Under the pieces are notes generated by a model. It saw only the letters and a list, made by a program, of their open reading frames with translations, was not told the origin of the DNA and did no database searches. A stretch of 64,000 nt of DNA, from the NCBI GenBank assembly GCA_028023455.1, contig JAQFVV010013323.1:93396-157395 (forward strand), written 5' to 3'. Below, in pieces: positions 11,701 through 24,438 of the stretch. The position numbers and the translations under genes are program-made. Numbering within the stretch: the first letter of the stretch is position 1; each line of letters begins with the position of its first letter. The DNA is from Epiperipatus broadwayi. Taxonomy: Eukaryota > Onychophora > Udeonychophora > Euonychophora > Peripatidae.

Positions 11701-14700
11701 AAAAACTTATATTAACATTAAAAGGTAAGTTGTACTCAGTATTTGCTAAATTCTTTTTTTTTTATATATCGTTAGGCACATTGACTTTTTATTTGGGACT
11801 TATATATATATATCAGCAGATCTCCTAGCTCTTAAATACAAAATAAACGCACAGTTTATATATATATTAAAAATTTAATTACAAAAAATATTGATTTTTT
11901 TTTTAAGTAACAAAAGTAATTTCAAATATATCTTAATTCTATCACAAAAGATATTTCCTTAATTCGGAATCCCGGAATGGTTTTTTTTTTTTTTTTTGCC
12001 TCAATAACTACAGAGCTTTTCTGTTGCATTATCCCAAATGAGAAGTAAGTTGTTCGCTATTATTAATTAATGAAAGGAAGACGAAACTATAACAAAGAAC
12101 AAATATGTAGTCTTTATAAAGATTGTCTTCCTGTTAATAATCCAATGTCTGTAGAAATGGCAAACATTTGTTACGTTAGGAATATACAAAGCCTTATTTT
12201 AAAGGCTGTAAATAATCTTTACACTATGCTCAAATCTCTCAAATGTAAAAAAAAAAAAATATTTGTTTGTTTTAATTGTATGATCTGCGCTATAAATCAT
12301 TTTACCTTCTATCTACAAATGTTATTTTTATTTTGCTTTATCCCCCCCCCCCAAAGGTTTTGTAAAATAATTTTTATGTTCGTGATCATGTGTGATAAAG
12401 ACATTTGTAGTCAATTTTTGTATGAACAAACATAGATTTGAAGTGCTCAAATCATTTTTTTTTTATTTGTAAATTTTTGAATGTATTTTGAATTCTTATT
12501 TTCTTTTTAAAGTAGTTTGGAAATAATAGGTTACGAAAAATATATATATACAATATGTATACTATTAATGAAGCCTATAATTTATAGGCAAAAAAGTAAA
12601 AAAAAAAAGAACTGTGATCTAAATGATATTTTGTATTATATGTGTGTGTATATGCAAAATTTCAAAAATAATAAATATCCATTCACATCAGAATTACTGC
12701 TCATAGATTCTATTTGTTGAAAATTCTCAGACTTTGAATATTTGTAAAGACAAATGTATTATAATTAGTTCCAAAATTATTTTATATATAAACACATACG
12801 CATTCACTTATACAAACAGTATTACTTAATATTTTGTATAAATTATGGTTTAAAACCTTTTAAGGAAAAATATTTTAGTTATATTATTACTTTGTCAACG
12901 TTGTATTTTTTTTTTTCTGTATAAAGTGTAATATCTAATATTTAAAAAATAAATAAACAAATATAAATCCCTGAGTATTTGACGATTTTTAGTTTGATTG
13001 GAAACGTTTGTAATTTTTGAGTTGTTCCTAAAATCAAAAGAAAGCTTATTGTCCTGTAATTATTATTTTAAAAAATGAGAATTTTACTAAAGACGAAAAC
13101 TGTAGAATGGTTTTAGAAATCCGTAAATATTGTCTTTGTAAATTGTGTGCTTAATTTCGATGTTCTCTTTCTTGTATAATTTTTAGATTTCCGATAGCAA
13201 CTGTCATAAAGTGTCAAGACCTTGGTATTTTATTGGTGCTTTATAGATCATGAACCTGTTCTATGCTATGCATAGCTTTTCTATATAGCTCTTGAACAAT
13301 AAAATATAACTTAAAATTTTAACGTTGGTTATTGTTTCTTTTTCACCATATATATATAATAAGCAAACAAATAAACACTTGAGTTTGTATAATTTAAAGA
13401 GTGAAATTTTATTTCATAGGTTTAGCATGCTTTAGATAAAATATATCTTTCACATTCATAATTTAAATCTAACTAAAATGGTTGGCCTAGAAATTAAACT
13501 ATATTAAAATTTTAGCCAGGCTTTCTTGTGGAATGTTATTGGTGAACTTATTGACATTTTTTTAAAAAATCTATATATCCCCAGTATAAAGTAAACTAGT
13601 ACGTTTGGGAAGAGGAAGGGGGATTTCTATAAAATCATTTATATATATATATGTAAAAATTATAAATATCCATTATAAATATACTATACATAAGTTCCAT
13701 ATAGCTTTAACGATAAAAATAATAAAATATATAAATTAATCAGTACAGCTTTTGATTATGTTGTAATCCTAATCAATTGTAAAGTAATACGGAAGTTTAA
13801 TATCGCGTGATTTTCCATTGACTGTGTGTGTCAGTATTTGCTGCTTGTCTATTTATTATATTATCTTTAAATTTATTAATCAATATTGCTTCCTTAATTT
13901 TTCACTTTTTGTGATTTCATTCTTCCATTAATATTTTTGTATCATTTACATTAAAAGTAAATTTATAATTACAAGATTTGTCATGGTCGAAGAATACCGA
14001 GACATTTACAGTTTTTTTTTTACCCGATTATATAAGTTGCAGGGAGATGATTATTTACTTAATAATCTCAACTGAGTGCTATTGTTTTGAAATTAAATTA
14101 CAGTTTTCCAATATAAAGTGTCTCAAAATAATATAAAAATATTTATTACATTCAAATATATTTCAACAGATGATTGACAAGTTTTCTGTAGATATTCTTC
14201 ATACTGCTAGACATGAGAGTTACAATCCGTAAATTTTGAAATATTAACCATACTCACTGATAAGCTCATATCTTATAATAATAAATTAAATATAACACAA
14301 TTGGAGAATAGTCACAGTCAATATTAAAGTTTGTCAGCCAACAATGCTAGCAATTAAACAAACAGAAAAGCTCTTTTCCATCAGTCATTAATTGTCTGAT
14401 AGGTTAACTAATCTTTTTATAAACACAATTTTCATTACTAAAGAGCAAAGATGCAAAAATTCAAATTATGTCTAAATCAACATAGAAAAAAATTATAAAT
14501 ATTTGTTTTTAGCCTACTAACCATCTGTCAATAAATAATTATGTAGTACTTAAATAAACAAGCATACAATTATAGTATTAAATATTTTATAGCACTACAG
14601 CAAACATTATTGCTTATCAAATAACCCAGACAATTGAAAGATAATTAATATATTGCCTTGAACTATCATTTCCTATTAGGCAGATGCTCCAATCCTTTTA

Positions 14701-15169
14701 TAAATAAATAATCCTTCTAAAAGTAAAGTAACAATATAGATTTAAAACACATCTGTATATAATTCTATTTATGAGAATAAAATATCTATATGATTACATT
14801 TTTTTCTTAAATTGAACTTATCAATAAATATTATCAACATGTAACAAATAATAATGCAAAGTATTCCTCGGATTCATATATGTCGTCAGGAAACTTTCAG
14901 ATCAACCAATCGTAAGAGAGTTCACTTTTTATTTATAAGAAAAAAAGAGCGTAGTGACTTCATCTCTAAGCATAATTTTATATATCAAATACATATAATT
15001 AGAAGTGCATTATAAACCATTTGTGGCTAACTTAAAGTTAGTCAATGATAAAACTATCAGAGTAAAAATAATAGTAGTAATTAAATTACCGCATACATTT
15101 CTAGGTCTAAATTTCATTTCAAAACTTTATGTCTTCTTGAAGGTTTGTGATAATGGTATTTTAGTTGTA
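8771..15169. other. Long non-coding AT-rich stretch with simple repeats
   Basis: No convincing gene. There are poly-T runs near 9680 and 9830-9850, a poly-T near 11980, a poly-C tract at about 12342-12352, and a small perfect hairpin at 10021-10057. The frame at 12070-12435 is interrupted by poly-A and poly-C tracts and is not believable as protein. CpG-poor. Confidence 0.5.
10021..10057. repeat. Short perfect inverted repeat
   Basis: The arms AGGCTTGTTTGTT and AAACAAACAAGCCT flank a loop of about nine bases. The right arm is followed by GAGGCTTGG, repeating part of the arm. It could be the centre of a lost palindromic MITE. Confidence 0.6.
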
Positions 15170-15420
15170 TTTATATATTGGATTATTTTCATCATCTAAT
15201 ATTAAGTATTGAATGACTTTAAAAAAGTTTTAAATTTGCCAAATACATTGTTAGTATTATCACACAGGTTAGTATATGCATATCATTTGGAGTGTTATTA
15301 TTCTCTCTTCTTCAAGTCTTGTTGGCCTGACTAGTGAAAATACTAGCATGGGAATCAAACCTGAATACTTCTTGAATAATGAATTTTAAGGTAATGCTCT
15401 TCAGTCTCAATGAAATTAAA
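15170..15420 (-). repeat. Partial copy of the 63.3-kb fold-back element
   Basis: Shares CATCATCTAATATTAAGTAT at about 15190 with the left arm of the element at 63283. It also shares the downstream GGTTAGTATATGCATAT and the Y-rich segment leading to GGCCTGAC. Only one arm plus part of the core is present. Confidence 0.65.
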
Positions 15421-15945
15421 ATTAATTACTGCCTCGTGTAAAAAGTAAAATTAATTATTGTCTGTGTTTTCAATAGTTTTCTATTTAGAACTCTCCACAT
15501 TTCTGCACTAGTCTCTGAACTCATTTGCTAACATTACAAAACAATTAATTGTTAAAGACTGTAAATGTTATCTGAAAATGTAGAGCTTATTAAAGATAGT
15601 AAAAATTATGAGCAAACTACTAATTGGGAAGAATTTAACTTAATATTTTTGCTTGAGAAAATACTTGGGGATTTGGTCAATCAAACTTGAAAACATTTAA
15701 TGTCATTTTTTTTAATGTCTCCCATTAAAGCTTAAAAATCTATTAATCTAGCTCTGCTTTTGAATACATTCTCCACAATATGTACAGTGAAAAAATGGCT
15801 GAAGATTGTCTCCAAGTTTCCAGAAATGTCATCTCCTGAATCTATGAATATGTTATTCAATGACTTAGTGCTAACATGTCTGGATTACAAATTTCAACAT
15901 GAAAAGTGATAATGTAATTTGTACCTCAATTGACATGGAATAATG
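15421..15945. other. Non-coding, possibly mariner-derived 5' flank
   Basis: No frame can be followed. It precedes the mariner-like fragment and may include decayed parts of it. Confidence 0.3.
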
Positions 15946-16250
15946 AACCAACACTTAAATTTTGTTGTAAATTAAGCAAAATTAATAATGAAACATTATG
16001 GCAGTTAATTCATGAATTGTGAAAATGTTATCAAACATTTTGCAGATTTTTGTGATGGCAGAGTAAACATTGAAGATGATCTACAAAGCTATCCAATATG
16101 CTGACACATTTAATCTTGCAACTCTTGTTCAGAAATGCATGTGCTTTGAAATTTTTGTGATAAATAGCTAAACCATGTTGCTATAAATACATGCATTGAT
16201 TCCAAGATGAGGTTGCAAGCAACTTGAAGAAAGATCTGTCTCTTTTTCAC
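15946..16250 (+). pseudogene. Mariner-like transposase relic
   Basis: Across frame changes the plus strand reads L-I-H-E-L, then F-C-D-G-R-V-N-I-E-D-D-L-Q-S at about 16045-16090. That matches the mariner N-terminal signature F-x-x-G-R-E-x-V-E-D-D-x-R-S-G-R-P. Stops and frameshifts are frequent, and the DDD catalytic core and terminal inverted repeats are not recognisable. An old N-terminal fragment. Confidence 0.5.
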
Positions 16251-19200
16251 TGGGATGTATTTTATATTTTCATAAGGATACAAATTAATTATACCTTCTT
16301 TTCACAAATGTATAAAAAATATTAGAATACAATTTGTAGGTGGAATTGGTAAAAATAACTACTAGGAGCATAATTCTTATGGAAATGAAACTTCACAAAA
16401 TATCTCCAGTTTAATAAGCCAATTTACATTCAAACTAGACAGTCTAGTAAGTAAGCATAGGTGTTCAATGGTTGTAGTAGCACTTTAATAATGGAAATAA
16501 TCCGCTAATCAATAATATACATCATTAAAATCTGATCATAAAAAAATTATAGTATTTTTCAGCAGATCTGAAACAAAATGTTTGCTTTCTCCAAGCATTG
16601 GGAAAATGTTTTATTATACATTAAATATAATTGACTTGATCAAAGATCATATATGGGGTAAAATAGGATCCATATAACCATAAAGATCAATTTTCTTGCT
16701 AATTGATTTAACAACTGTTAGACAAAATAGCATATCAGTGAGCATAGAATAATGATTATTGTTGTGTTCAAACTGAATGTCACAATTTCTTATTAGTGTT
16801 TATTTTGGCATTGGCTTCATTCAATGATCAGTATTTTCTTTGTATCATTGATCTCTAGAGTTATTTATTTTACAGCTAAAACATATTAAGTGTGTTATAT
16901 AAGTATAATAATGCTAATAGGGTTATAATAAATGTTATTACTACTATCTTTTATTCTCTTTATGCTGGAACATAATATAGAAGTCCTAGCTATCAGTGGG
17001 AAATTGATCAAGAACTTGATATCAACAAAGATCTTTTAAAATCAATCTATCATATTATTTCACATATAATATTAGCACTTTCTATATTTGATCAGCTTCT
17101 AAGATGTACATATAACATTCTCCACAAGTCTTTCCAGGAAAGCAAAGCAGCAGAATATCTGTGGGGGGGGGGGGTAAGGATTATCCTAGCAAAATATCTT
17201 GATCTTGATATGTTTAATGTTTATAGCGGAAAGACCTTCAATTGTTCTAAACGTTTTTATGCCAAAAATTATTTACTTGTTTACTTATTGTTTATTATAA
17301 TATTTACTAGAGAGTCTGTAGGAATATCTTACAAGATATAGTGTAATAATTTAATTCAAAAATATACAAGTGCAATGTAGAATATATTTTAGGATTGCTT
17401 TCAGTTTTTCTATATGATTATACATTTCTCCAGTTATAAAATAATTGCACTTTTTGCCTTGTGAGTTGTCTCATAATGTGTTGTACTGGTAAACTTGTCT
17501 TTGACAAAATATTTGATAACTTTGGTCTACCTGCTTCCTAATAATAATATAATTATTTTAGTCATGGTAGATATTTATTTATTGAGAATGATAGGATACA
17601 ATTTGTAAACTGTGTAATATTTCTTGATAAACATATCTTTTGCAAAACAACACTCTAAGTGGATACAAAATTTAAAATATATCTGATTACTGTATTAAAT
17701 ATTCAATTATATAATTATGTACATTGCTTTGAAGAAATACAGATATCGAATTATAATATTATTACATATATATAATAAAATATATTTACCAGAGTAGGTA
17801 GGCAATTATCAACTACTACAATAAAAAATCTTTGATGCAACACAATATTTGTTACTTTGCTGAGCCAGGCTTGTGATACAGCATATTTTTGTTACAGCAT
17901 GATTATTGCTAATGTTCGCTGTAGCATGCTTTGAGAAAGATATGATGTATCGAAAACCTGACTTTCTATCAAAGATTTATTACCTTGATTGATAATTGTC
18001 TATGTACTCTAATAGACTATATTTTATTATATATTATCTGCCGTAAATATAGTTTATTTTATATGTATATATTGTATAGTTAACTAATAGATTTGCTAGG
18101 CAGTTTCAGACTATAATTTTAAACAGAATGTAATCAATCTTCTGTGTAAAAATATATTGTATAATTAACTAAACCTACACCATTAATATATAATAATGGT
18201 ATTGGTATTCAACAACAGCCTGCAAGCAATACTGAGTATATCATCTCACAGATTTACCAAGCTCTCACATTTAGGTATCAAATGTAACAAAGTCATCTAG
18301 GAATGTGTATTTCTGATCAATCTTTCTTGCCTTATTAGCTAAAATCCCCTGATAATGTTGGATTGAAATTGTATTTGATTATGGAAGTATCCCTAATAGC
18401 TCTGGTAATTCCATGACCTACCAGACTCATTCTTATTCATTATAAGTATGTAATTTTCCGTACTGGTTAAATATAGTTAATATAAATTTTCAGTTTTATT
18501 ATGAAGTGCATATGTATATAAATAAATATACATATCCCAGATGTAGAATGATATGTTAAATAAAGAACTAATACACATCTAATTTAATAAGATCAAATGG
18601 ATAGAGTTAATTAACAAAAATGCAAGCACAAATAAGCATTTCAATCTGGTATACATAATTTAATCTATTAATCGGTATATGTCAACGTTACAACTAGGTG
18701 TAAAATACTACTTTTAATTATATTATTTCCAAATTCATTTTCTAACAAATTCCAATATCATTTAGCGTATCTTTACAATAATTCCTATTAACTAATCCCA
18801 AACGACAATCAATATTGGCATACAATTAATACATTTTAAATGTAAAAAAGCATATTTTGACTTAAGTCAAATAAAAATATAAGGAAGAGAACTAACAAAA
18901 GAAAACTTCCGATTGCAAGTTAGCACTTCCTGCTAGAGATATAAACATCAAATTTTTTTGTAATGCTTGGATTGTTTTAAAGTAAACGTAAAAATACATA
19001 TTTTTAAAGTGAAATACTTTAATTGAAATAAACTTTGTAACAGTTATATGTATGTTTGCGTATGACTGTATGTATATGTGCATATGAAACATTCTATTCC
19101 ATTTATCTGAATAATATTGACTTTCTGATTTATCATAAATTCATCCCGTGTATTAACCCCAGCCTTTTTAATTTTTCTGTTTTGTTTGTCCCAAAGTATT

Positions 19201-19300
19201 TTAACATCCTTTTGAAAATAGTGTCTGTATAATCTTTTAATATTACACAATACGGATGTATTTGTAGAATTCTAGCAAATTCTGTGTTATTCTTTTTAAA
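16251..19300. other. Non-coding AT-rich sequence
   Basis: I see no gene. A poly-G tract of about 13 lies at 17161-17174. Minus-strand frames at 18.9-19.4 kb contain no recognisable domain. Confidence 0.45.
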
Positions 19301-19322
19301 CATCGGCTGGGACGCGAACCAA
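19301..19322 (-). repeat. Scrap of tRNA-derived SINE (box B end)
   Basis: The minus strand reads GGTTCGCGTCCCAGCCGATG followed by TTTAAAAA. This is the 3' part of the SINE seen at 2882-2972. The 5' part is absent. Confidence 0.55.
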
Positions 19323-19919
19323 TTCTGTTTTATTCTTGTGTGTAGATTTGTCTTCCTTTCACTGTAATAAAAGCAGTCCCAATTGATTATGTTCCAATGC
19401 ATATAAAAGATTGGATAGTCCATTTTTCTAATTTATTTTTTGCAATTAGTTTATTTAAACTTATAGATATCCTAAAATCAATATTAAATTCCCCTCACAA
19501 TACTCAACACATGAAATGACATCAGGTCTTAATCATTTCTAACTTTTTACATATTATTCAATTTAAAATGCTTTATATATATATTATAATGGTATTCAAT
19601 TTGTTCAAATTAACCATTATAAACAGACTTTTAAAATTTTTATTGATTTATCAATATAATAAATATTAATTATTATTGTTATCGTTGTGGTTACATATAA
19701 TGTTATACTGTGTGCCTTATAAAGCAAATTATTAAACTTTTACAAGCCCAGATATATATTACAAATACGATATTTATAATAATGTGTATCAAATCTTTTT
19801 AGACCGATTCACATTTAATTATAAATCGCTCACATAATTTAATTTTAAAAGAAGTGCACATAAATTAAAATGCATAACACTAATTAAGAGTAGTATTAGT
19901 ATAATAAATATTTGAAAAC

Positions 19920-20135
19920 CGGGCACTCTTCACAAACCTGGAGCTTAATGTAAGTATATGTATATAGGTGAGTGAGATGATAATCTGGATCAACTGATGA
20001 GTGCTGGTTTAGCATGAAATGTGTATATTGGTGATTATTTATCTTTTCTACATGTGTGTGGTCATGTGTATCAGTTGTACGAGATAGTGTGGATAGTTGA
20101 AGGATGTTTGAAAATCTGAGTTCAAATACCCTATA
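19920..20135 (+). mobile_element. SINE-like repeat carrying a hammerhead ribozyme and a tRNA-like tail
   Basis: This is a single-orientation copy of the family that forms the arms of the fold-back at 23781-24529. In order it has an AT-rich lead, the hammerhead (19979-20039), a conserved spacer containing TTTATCTTTTCTACATGTG, and a tRNA-like segment with a box A-like TAGTGTGGATAGTTGAAGG and a box B-like GAGTTCAAATACC, ending CCCTATA. Known pol III hammerhead SINEs (schistosome Sm-alpha) combine the same two modules in a different order. No coding capacity. The 5' boundary is uncertain. Confidence 0.65.
19979..20039 (+). ncRNA. Candidate type I hammerhead ribozyme (best copy)
   Basis: Core residues: CTGATGA at 19994-20000 and GAAA at 20016-20019. 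Helix II is GTGCT/AGCAT around the loop GGTTT (five pairs including one G-U). Helix III is minimal, with A20019-T20026, T20020-A20025 and G20021-T20024. The predicted cleavage site is after A20027, in the U-A context that hammerheads allow. Helix I is TTGGT (20028-20032) with ATCAA (19989-19993), then an asymmetric internal loop, then ATTATT (20034-20039) with GATAAT (19979-19984). An internal loop in helix I that can contact loop II is usual in natural hammerheads, and a very short helix III is usual in retroelement-borne ones. Pairing was checked by eye; activity is inferred. Confidence 0.65.
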
Positions 20136-20746
20136 CTTATTAGTATAGTAATAACTTTATTGTTGCATATAGTTGATTTAAAATTGCGCTTTATAATAAA
20201 AGAAAGTTTTAACATTATATTTAAATATATGTGTTCGTGCATGAATGATTCTAATTCTTGAATGCAATTAACTTTAAAATACTTAGGTAAACTTTATTTT
20301 ATTATAATTATTGATAATAAAATATTAGATATAATGAAAACTTGAAAATAAATAAAATCATTTATTTTAATATTTATCAGATAAATATTTGCTTATAAAA
20401 TGATATGTATTTTATTTTATTAATTAAGGTGACATGGTATTAAATTGTTTTAAATGTATTGTTTAAAATATTTCAATGATTTCATTCTATAAATTGGCAT
20501 TATAAAATTTAAAATTTCCAAATATCATCTAATCACATATTATTTCCAAGCAACTATAGTAAAACTTTTCAATAAAAAGTTAAAATTGAAGAGAATTTTG
20601 AACATAGTTGATCTCATTGATTGTATGACACAAACCTATAAATAGAACTACATGTTAAAAAATGTTGTCTTTCTTATTAAACCATTAAGCATCACATGAT
20701 CACTATCTCATACTAGCACATAATTGTTATTAAACAATTCAAAACA
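20136..20746. other. Non-coding AT-rich sequence
   Basis: Nothing recognisable. Confidence 0.5.
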
Positions 20747-20838
20747 AAGCAAAACTCTCCATATAGTAGTGCCATCTGGCATCCATTGATTGCTCTTGTT
20801 AGCACAAGATGGCACTACTATATGGAGAGTTTTGCTTT
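20747..20838. mobile_element. Palindromic MITE, 92 bp
   Basis: The 32-base arms at 20747-20778 and 20807-20838 are nearly perfect reverse complements, starting AAAGCAAAACTCTCC and ending GGAGAGTTTTGCTTT. The loop contains GCATCCATTGATTGCTC, which matches the inner arm of the hairpin at 21783. Non-coding. It looks like an internally deleted fold-back element whose inner arms have been reduced to one. Confidence 0.8.
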
Positions 20839-21717
20839 CTTATTAACTGATTGCAAGTGCACTGAATTGTACTTAAATTTAAAATATCTATATTGGCATC
20901 ATGCTATACCTTGACAATGGAGTAGGAAAACCTACTAAACATTTGCCTTAATAACAAATGTTCCTCAAAACTATCTTGAATGGAGAATTAAATATCTACT
21001 GGCATCTATCATTTTGTAAAGCACTTTTCAAAGGAATGAAACTATAAAACTTGGATTTAAATGTGAAATTTTAAATTTATATAGGAATACTACTGTTATT
21101 CACTTACCTCATATCCAAAAAGTGTATTTGATTGTACTGAATCCAGATCAGTGTATTAAACAATTATTTGTTAAATATGAAAATAAATTTTGCCTGTATA
21201 AACATATCTTTTATGATCATCATTAAATAAGAAATTTATGTACCGAATTTTATCTTTGCATGGATAAAAATGTTTTTTTTAGATAATTTAAAAAGGAAAT
21301 TTTAATAATGCATTGTCTTCATAAATATTTTTTAAAAAAATTATAATTTATGAATGTCTTTCTTCAGAGATTAATAACTACATTCCACACCTAGGAGATA
21401 AAACCATTATTGTGACTTTGGAATAGAAATGCATCATATTGGATATTATTTAAAAGGCTCAAATTTTGTTACCAATTACTGATTATATAGATTACATTGT
21501 GTATCTCCAATTTATTAGGATTTTACAGTTCAAAACATCAAAAGAACTTATCACTTTCAAATATTTTGAAAAAATGTACCAGAATAAATATTAATATTTT
21601 TTTAAAAATTTTGAATTTATTTTGAATTATGAGAAATATATATTTTTCAAATGTGTTTAAATGTTATAATATTTATATTTATTTTGGTCAATTAAAGTTT
21701 TCATGAGAAGAAAATTT

Positions 21718-21839
21718 CAAAACACTATATACATTGTTACACACAGCAAGCTAGAGTAATCAATGGATGCCAGAAGGCTTGTGCATCCATTGATTACTCT
21801 AGCTTGCTGTGTGTGGCAATATATATATATAGTGTTTTG
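21718..21839. mobile_element. Palindromic MITE, about 122 bp
   Basis: The arms start CAAAACACTATATA and run inward to GTAATCAATGGATGC, around a loop of about 12 bases. The right arm mirrors this and ends ATATAGTGTTTTG. The inner motif is shared with the loop of the MITE at 20747 and with a scrap at 51826. Non-coding. Confidence 0.8.
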
Positions 21840-23780
21840 CCTGTTTTAACAAGTTATTCACAAGCATAAGAGGAGGTGGTCATGTGATGTTTATTGGCTT
21901 AGAAGAAAATTATAATAAAAGAAACATAGGTACTATATTTACTTAAGGTTACCATTTAGTATAAGTGTGTGTTATAGATTTTTTGTATTTTGGAGATTGT
22001 TTTTTAATGTTTAAATATAATAAATAATTATTTATGGTTAAGTCACAATCCTTGACATTCTATATGTTTTATTGGTCTGTTGATTTAATCTGATAGTTTT
22101 CTAATTAAAGATATCTAAACATATAGTTGAGATATTTTATAGATATTACCCTTTTTATTTACACTCTCAAGACTTTATAAAGATTGTAATGTATATTCAA
22201 TTGTGGTATTATTATTGTTCAATTGAGTAAAGTTCCTGACAAATTATATTCTAATTTTATTTATAAGGTGAATTTGAGAAGCCTCTTGTGGTTGTTAATT
22301 AAAACCATATTTTGAGATTATTATAAGTTGGATTAATAATTGTTCTTTTATGAAGTAGCTAAGTTTATAAGTTGGGATACCAAGAGGAAACATTTTATTA
22401 AAAGTACAATAAATCATTCTTTATCTTATTGATTATTTATAATTAAATCTTTTAATTAGTGCTAAACAACTTTTTCCAACAAAATGTTCTGTTTCATATT
22501 ACTTTGAGATCCACCACATTTTTAGTCAATAATAAAGTAATAAATCATTTTCTTAATTAAAACAGGAATACTGATGATTATTGTAGAGAGTTCATTATTG
22601 TTATTGCATTCATTTATTTTTTATTATTCCTATTGTTAACAAATTAATTATATTTGTTAATTATTTGGTTTTTGTCTTTAATTAGTTAACTTATATGGAA
22701 AATCATAACTAAAAAAACTCAGAATCCTGCATTGTAAAGTTAAACTATGAACTTCATATAACACAAGAAATCTAAAATATAACATATGTAAAATAAAACA
22801 ATATTAAATTGTAATAACAAACTCTACTAATTTTATAAATGAATATGGTCATATGATTTTATAAGTATTATCATTATTTAAAAACACATTGCTTCATAAG
22901 AAATTTGTTCATCATTTTATATATTTATACCATTCTTATCTTAATGTTTAATTTGCAAGATATGAATTAAATACAACAATATGCCCTTTGCTATTTAATC
23001 GTATTAAGAATAATAATTTATAATGTTAAAGAATTAAAATTGTAAGAATAATATTTATTATAGTTGAATATTAGAAACATGAGATAAATTTTATTTGAAG
23101 TTATGTAATACTATAGCTTAGAACAAATTTTCTCATATGAATGTTATAAGATTTATTTATTATTTTAAAATCTACAGCCATACTCTAAAATATAGTAAAA
23201 CCCTGAGATATTACTCTTATTAAATATAAATATATATCTGTAGAGTGATTTTCTTTCAATAATAATTATTTATTATAAAGAGTCTCATAAAGTATCAATT
23301 CAAATGATTTTAAGAGGTTAAACATGAGTGAGAGAAAACAATCATGGTTCTGTTGAGACAAGGAGGTTAACAATCCCCAATCCAATTTATTCATTTTTAT
23401 TGTTATAATATATATATATCATTCTTGTAAAAACTATATTTACCATGTCAGAAATATACATTTCTGAATTCTATTTCTCATTATTTCAAATATCAGTAAA
23501 TAATTAGTTTTATCCCAGTCAGTGAGTTCAATTGGTTTCTCAAAGTATTGTAAATCAAAAATATTGTATACAAAAAAGTAATCAGTGATTTTTTTTCCTA
23601 GATTAAATATATAACAAAGCTTAAAACTGGAAAAGGGGTTAATGAATAAATATTTATTAAGTATATTGCTATTAATAATAAAGTGAATAATCTGTATAAA
23701 TATAGAGTATTATAAAAACATTTTACTTGATATAGCTGAAACACACAAGCTTATTATATACCTGTGTTTATATATGTAAT
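21840..23780. other. Non-coding AT-rich sequence
   Basis: No gene or structured repeat recognised; CpG almost absent. Confidence 0.5.
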
Positions 23781-23875
23781 ATATAGGGTATATGAGCACA
23801 GACTTTCACACGACCCACCACTCTCCACACTATCTCATAACACTGATACACTTGGACACATATATGTTGAAAAGA

Positions 23876-23941
23876 TAAATAATCACCAATATATGTATTT
23901 CATGCTAAACCAGCAATCATCAGTTGGTCCAGATTACCATC
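23876..23941 (-). ncRNA. Candidate hammerhead, left arm
   Basis: On the minus strand: CTGATGA (23923-23917), helix II TTGCT/AGCAT around GGTTT (the first pair is a T-T mismatch), GAAA, minimal helix III (A-T, T-A, A-T with loop CA), cleavage context T-A, and helix I TTGGT with ACCAA. All core residues are intact. It differs from 19994 at the first base of helix II, which should weaken it. Relative to the 19.9-kb copy, helix I has C where that copy has T opposite the same G, so pairing is kept. Confidence 0.55.
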
Positions 23942-24372
23942 TCCACACATATATGCTATAAGTGCTCAGATATATATTAAAATAGCCAAACCTTATACTT
24001 TAATGGGCAGGCTTCAATTTACTCCAACTCTTCAACCGTCCATCCAATTGAAAATCTGGTGATGGAACGCTCAAAGGCCACCCTGAGGCCTGTGTGTTTC
24101 AGTTATTTCATAATAAAGATGTCTGCCCATCCTTGTATATGTATTAAATGGATTATGTCCTGTACATGAGGGGTCATATTGACCTTAGGTCAACATGGGT
24201 GTGACAAAAAACTCAGCCTCAGGATGGCCTTTGAGCGTTCCATCGTCAGATTTTCAATTGGATGGACGGTTGAAGAGTTGGAGTGTGGAGTAGATTGAAG
24301 CCTGACCATTAAAGTATAAGGTTTGGCTATTTTAATATATATCTGAGCACTTATAGCATATATGTGTGGAGA

Positions 24373-24438
24373 TGGTAATCTGGACCAACTGATGATTGCT
24401 GGTTTAGCATGAAATACGGATATTGGTGATTATTTATC
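24373..24438 (+). ncRNA. Candidate hammerhead, right arm
   Basis: Mirror of the left-arm copy. CTGATGA is at 24389-24395, helix II is TTGCT/AGCAT (24396-24410), GAAA is at 24411-24414, the predicted cleavage is after A24422, and helix I is TTGGT (24423-24427) with ACCAA (24384-24388). The distal helix I ATTATT pairs with GGTAAT using two G-U pairs. Helix III is only two pairs here, so cis activity may be poor. Confidence 0.5.

Noticed and set aside
12070-12435. 121-codon plus-strand frame
   Set aside because: It runs through poly-A and poly-C tracts, giving runs of Lys and Pro, and has no recognisable domain or splice context.
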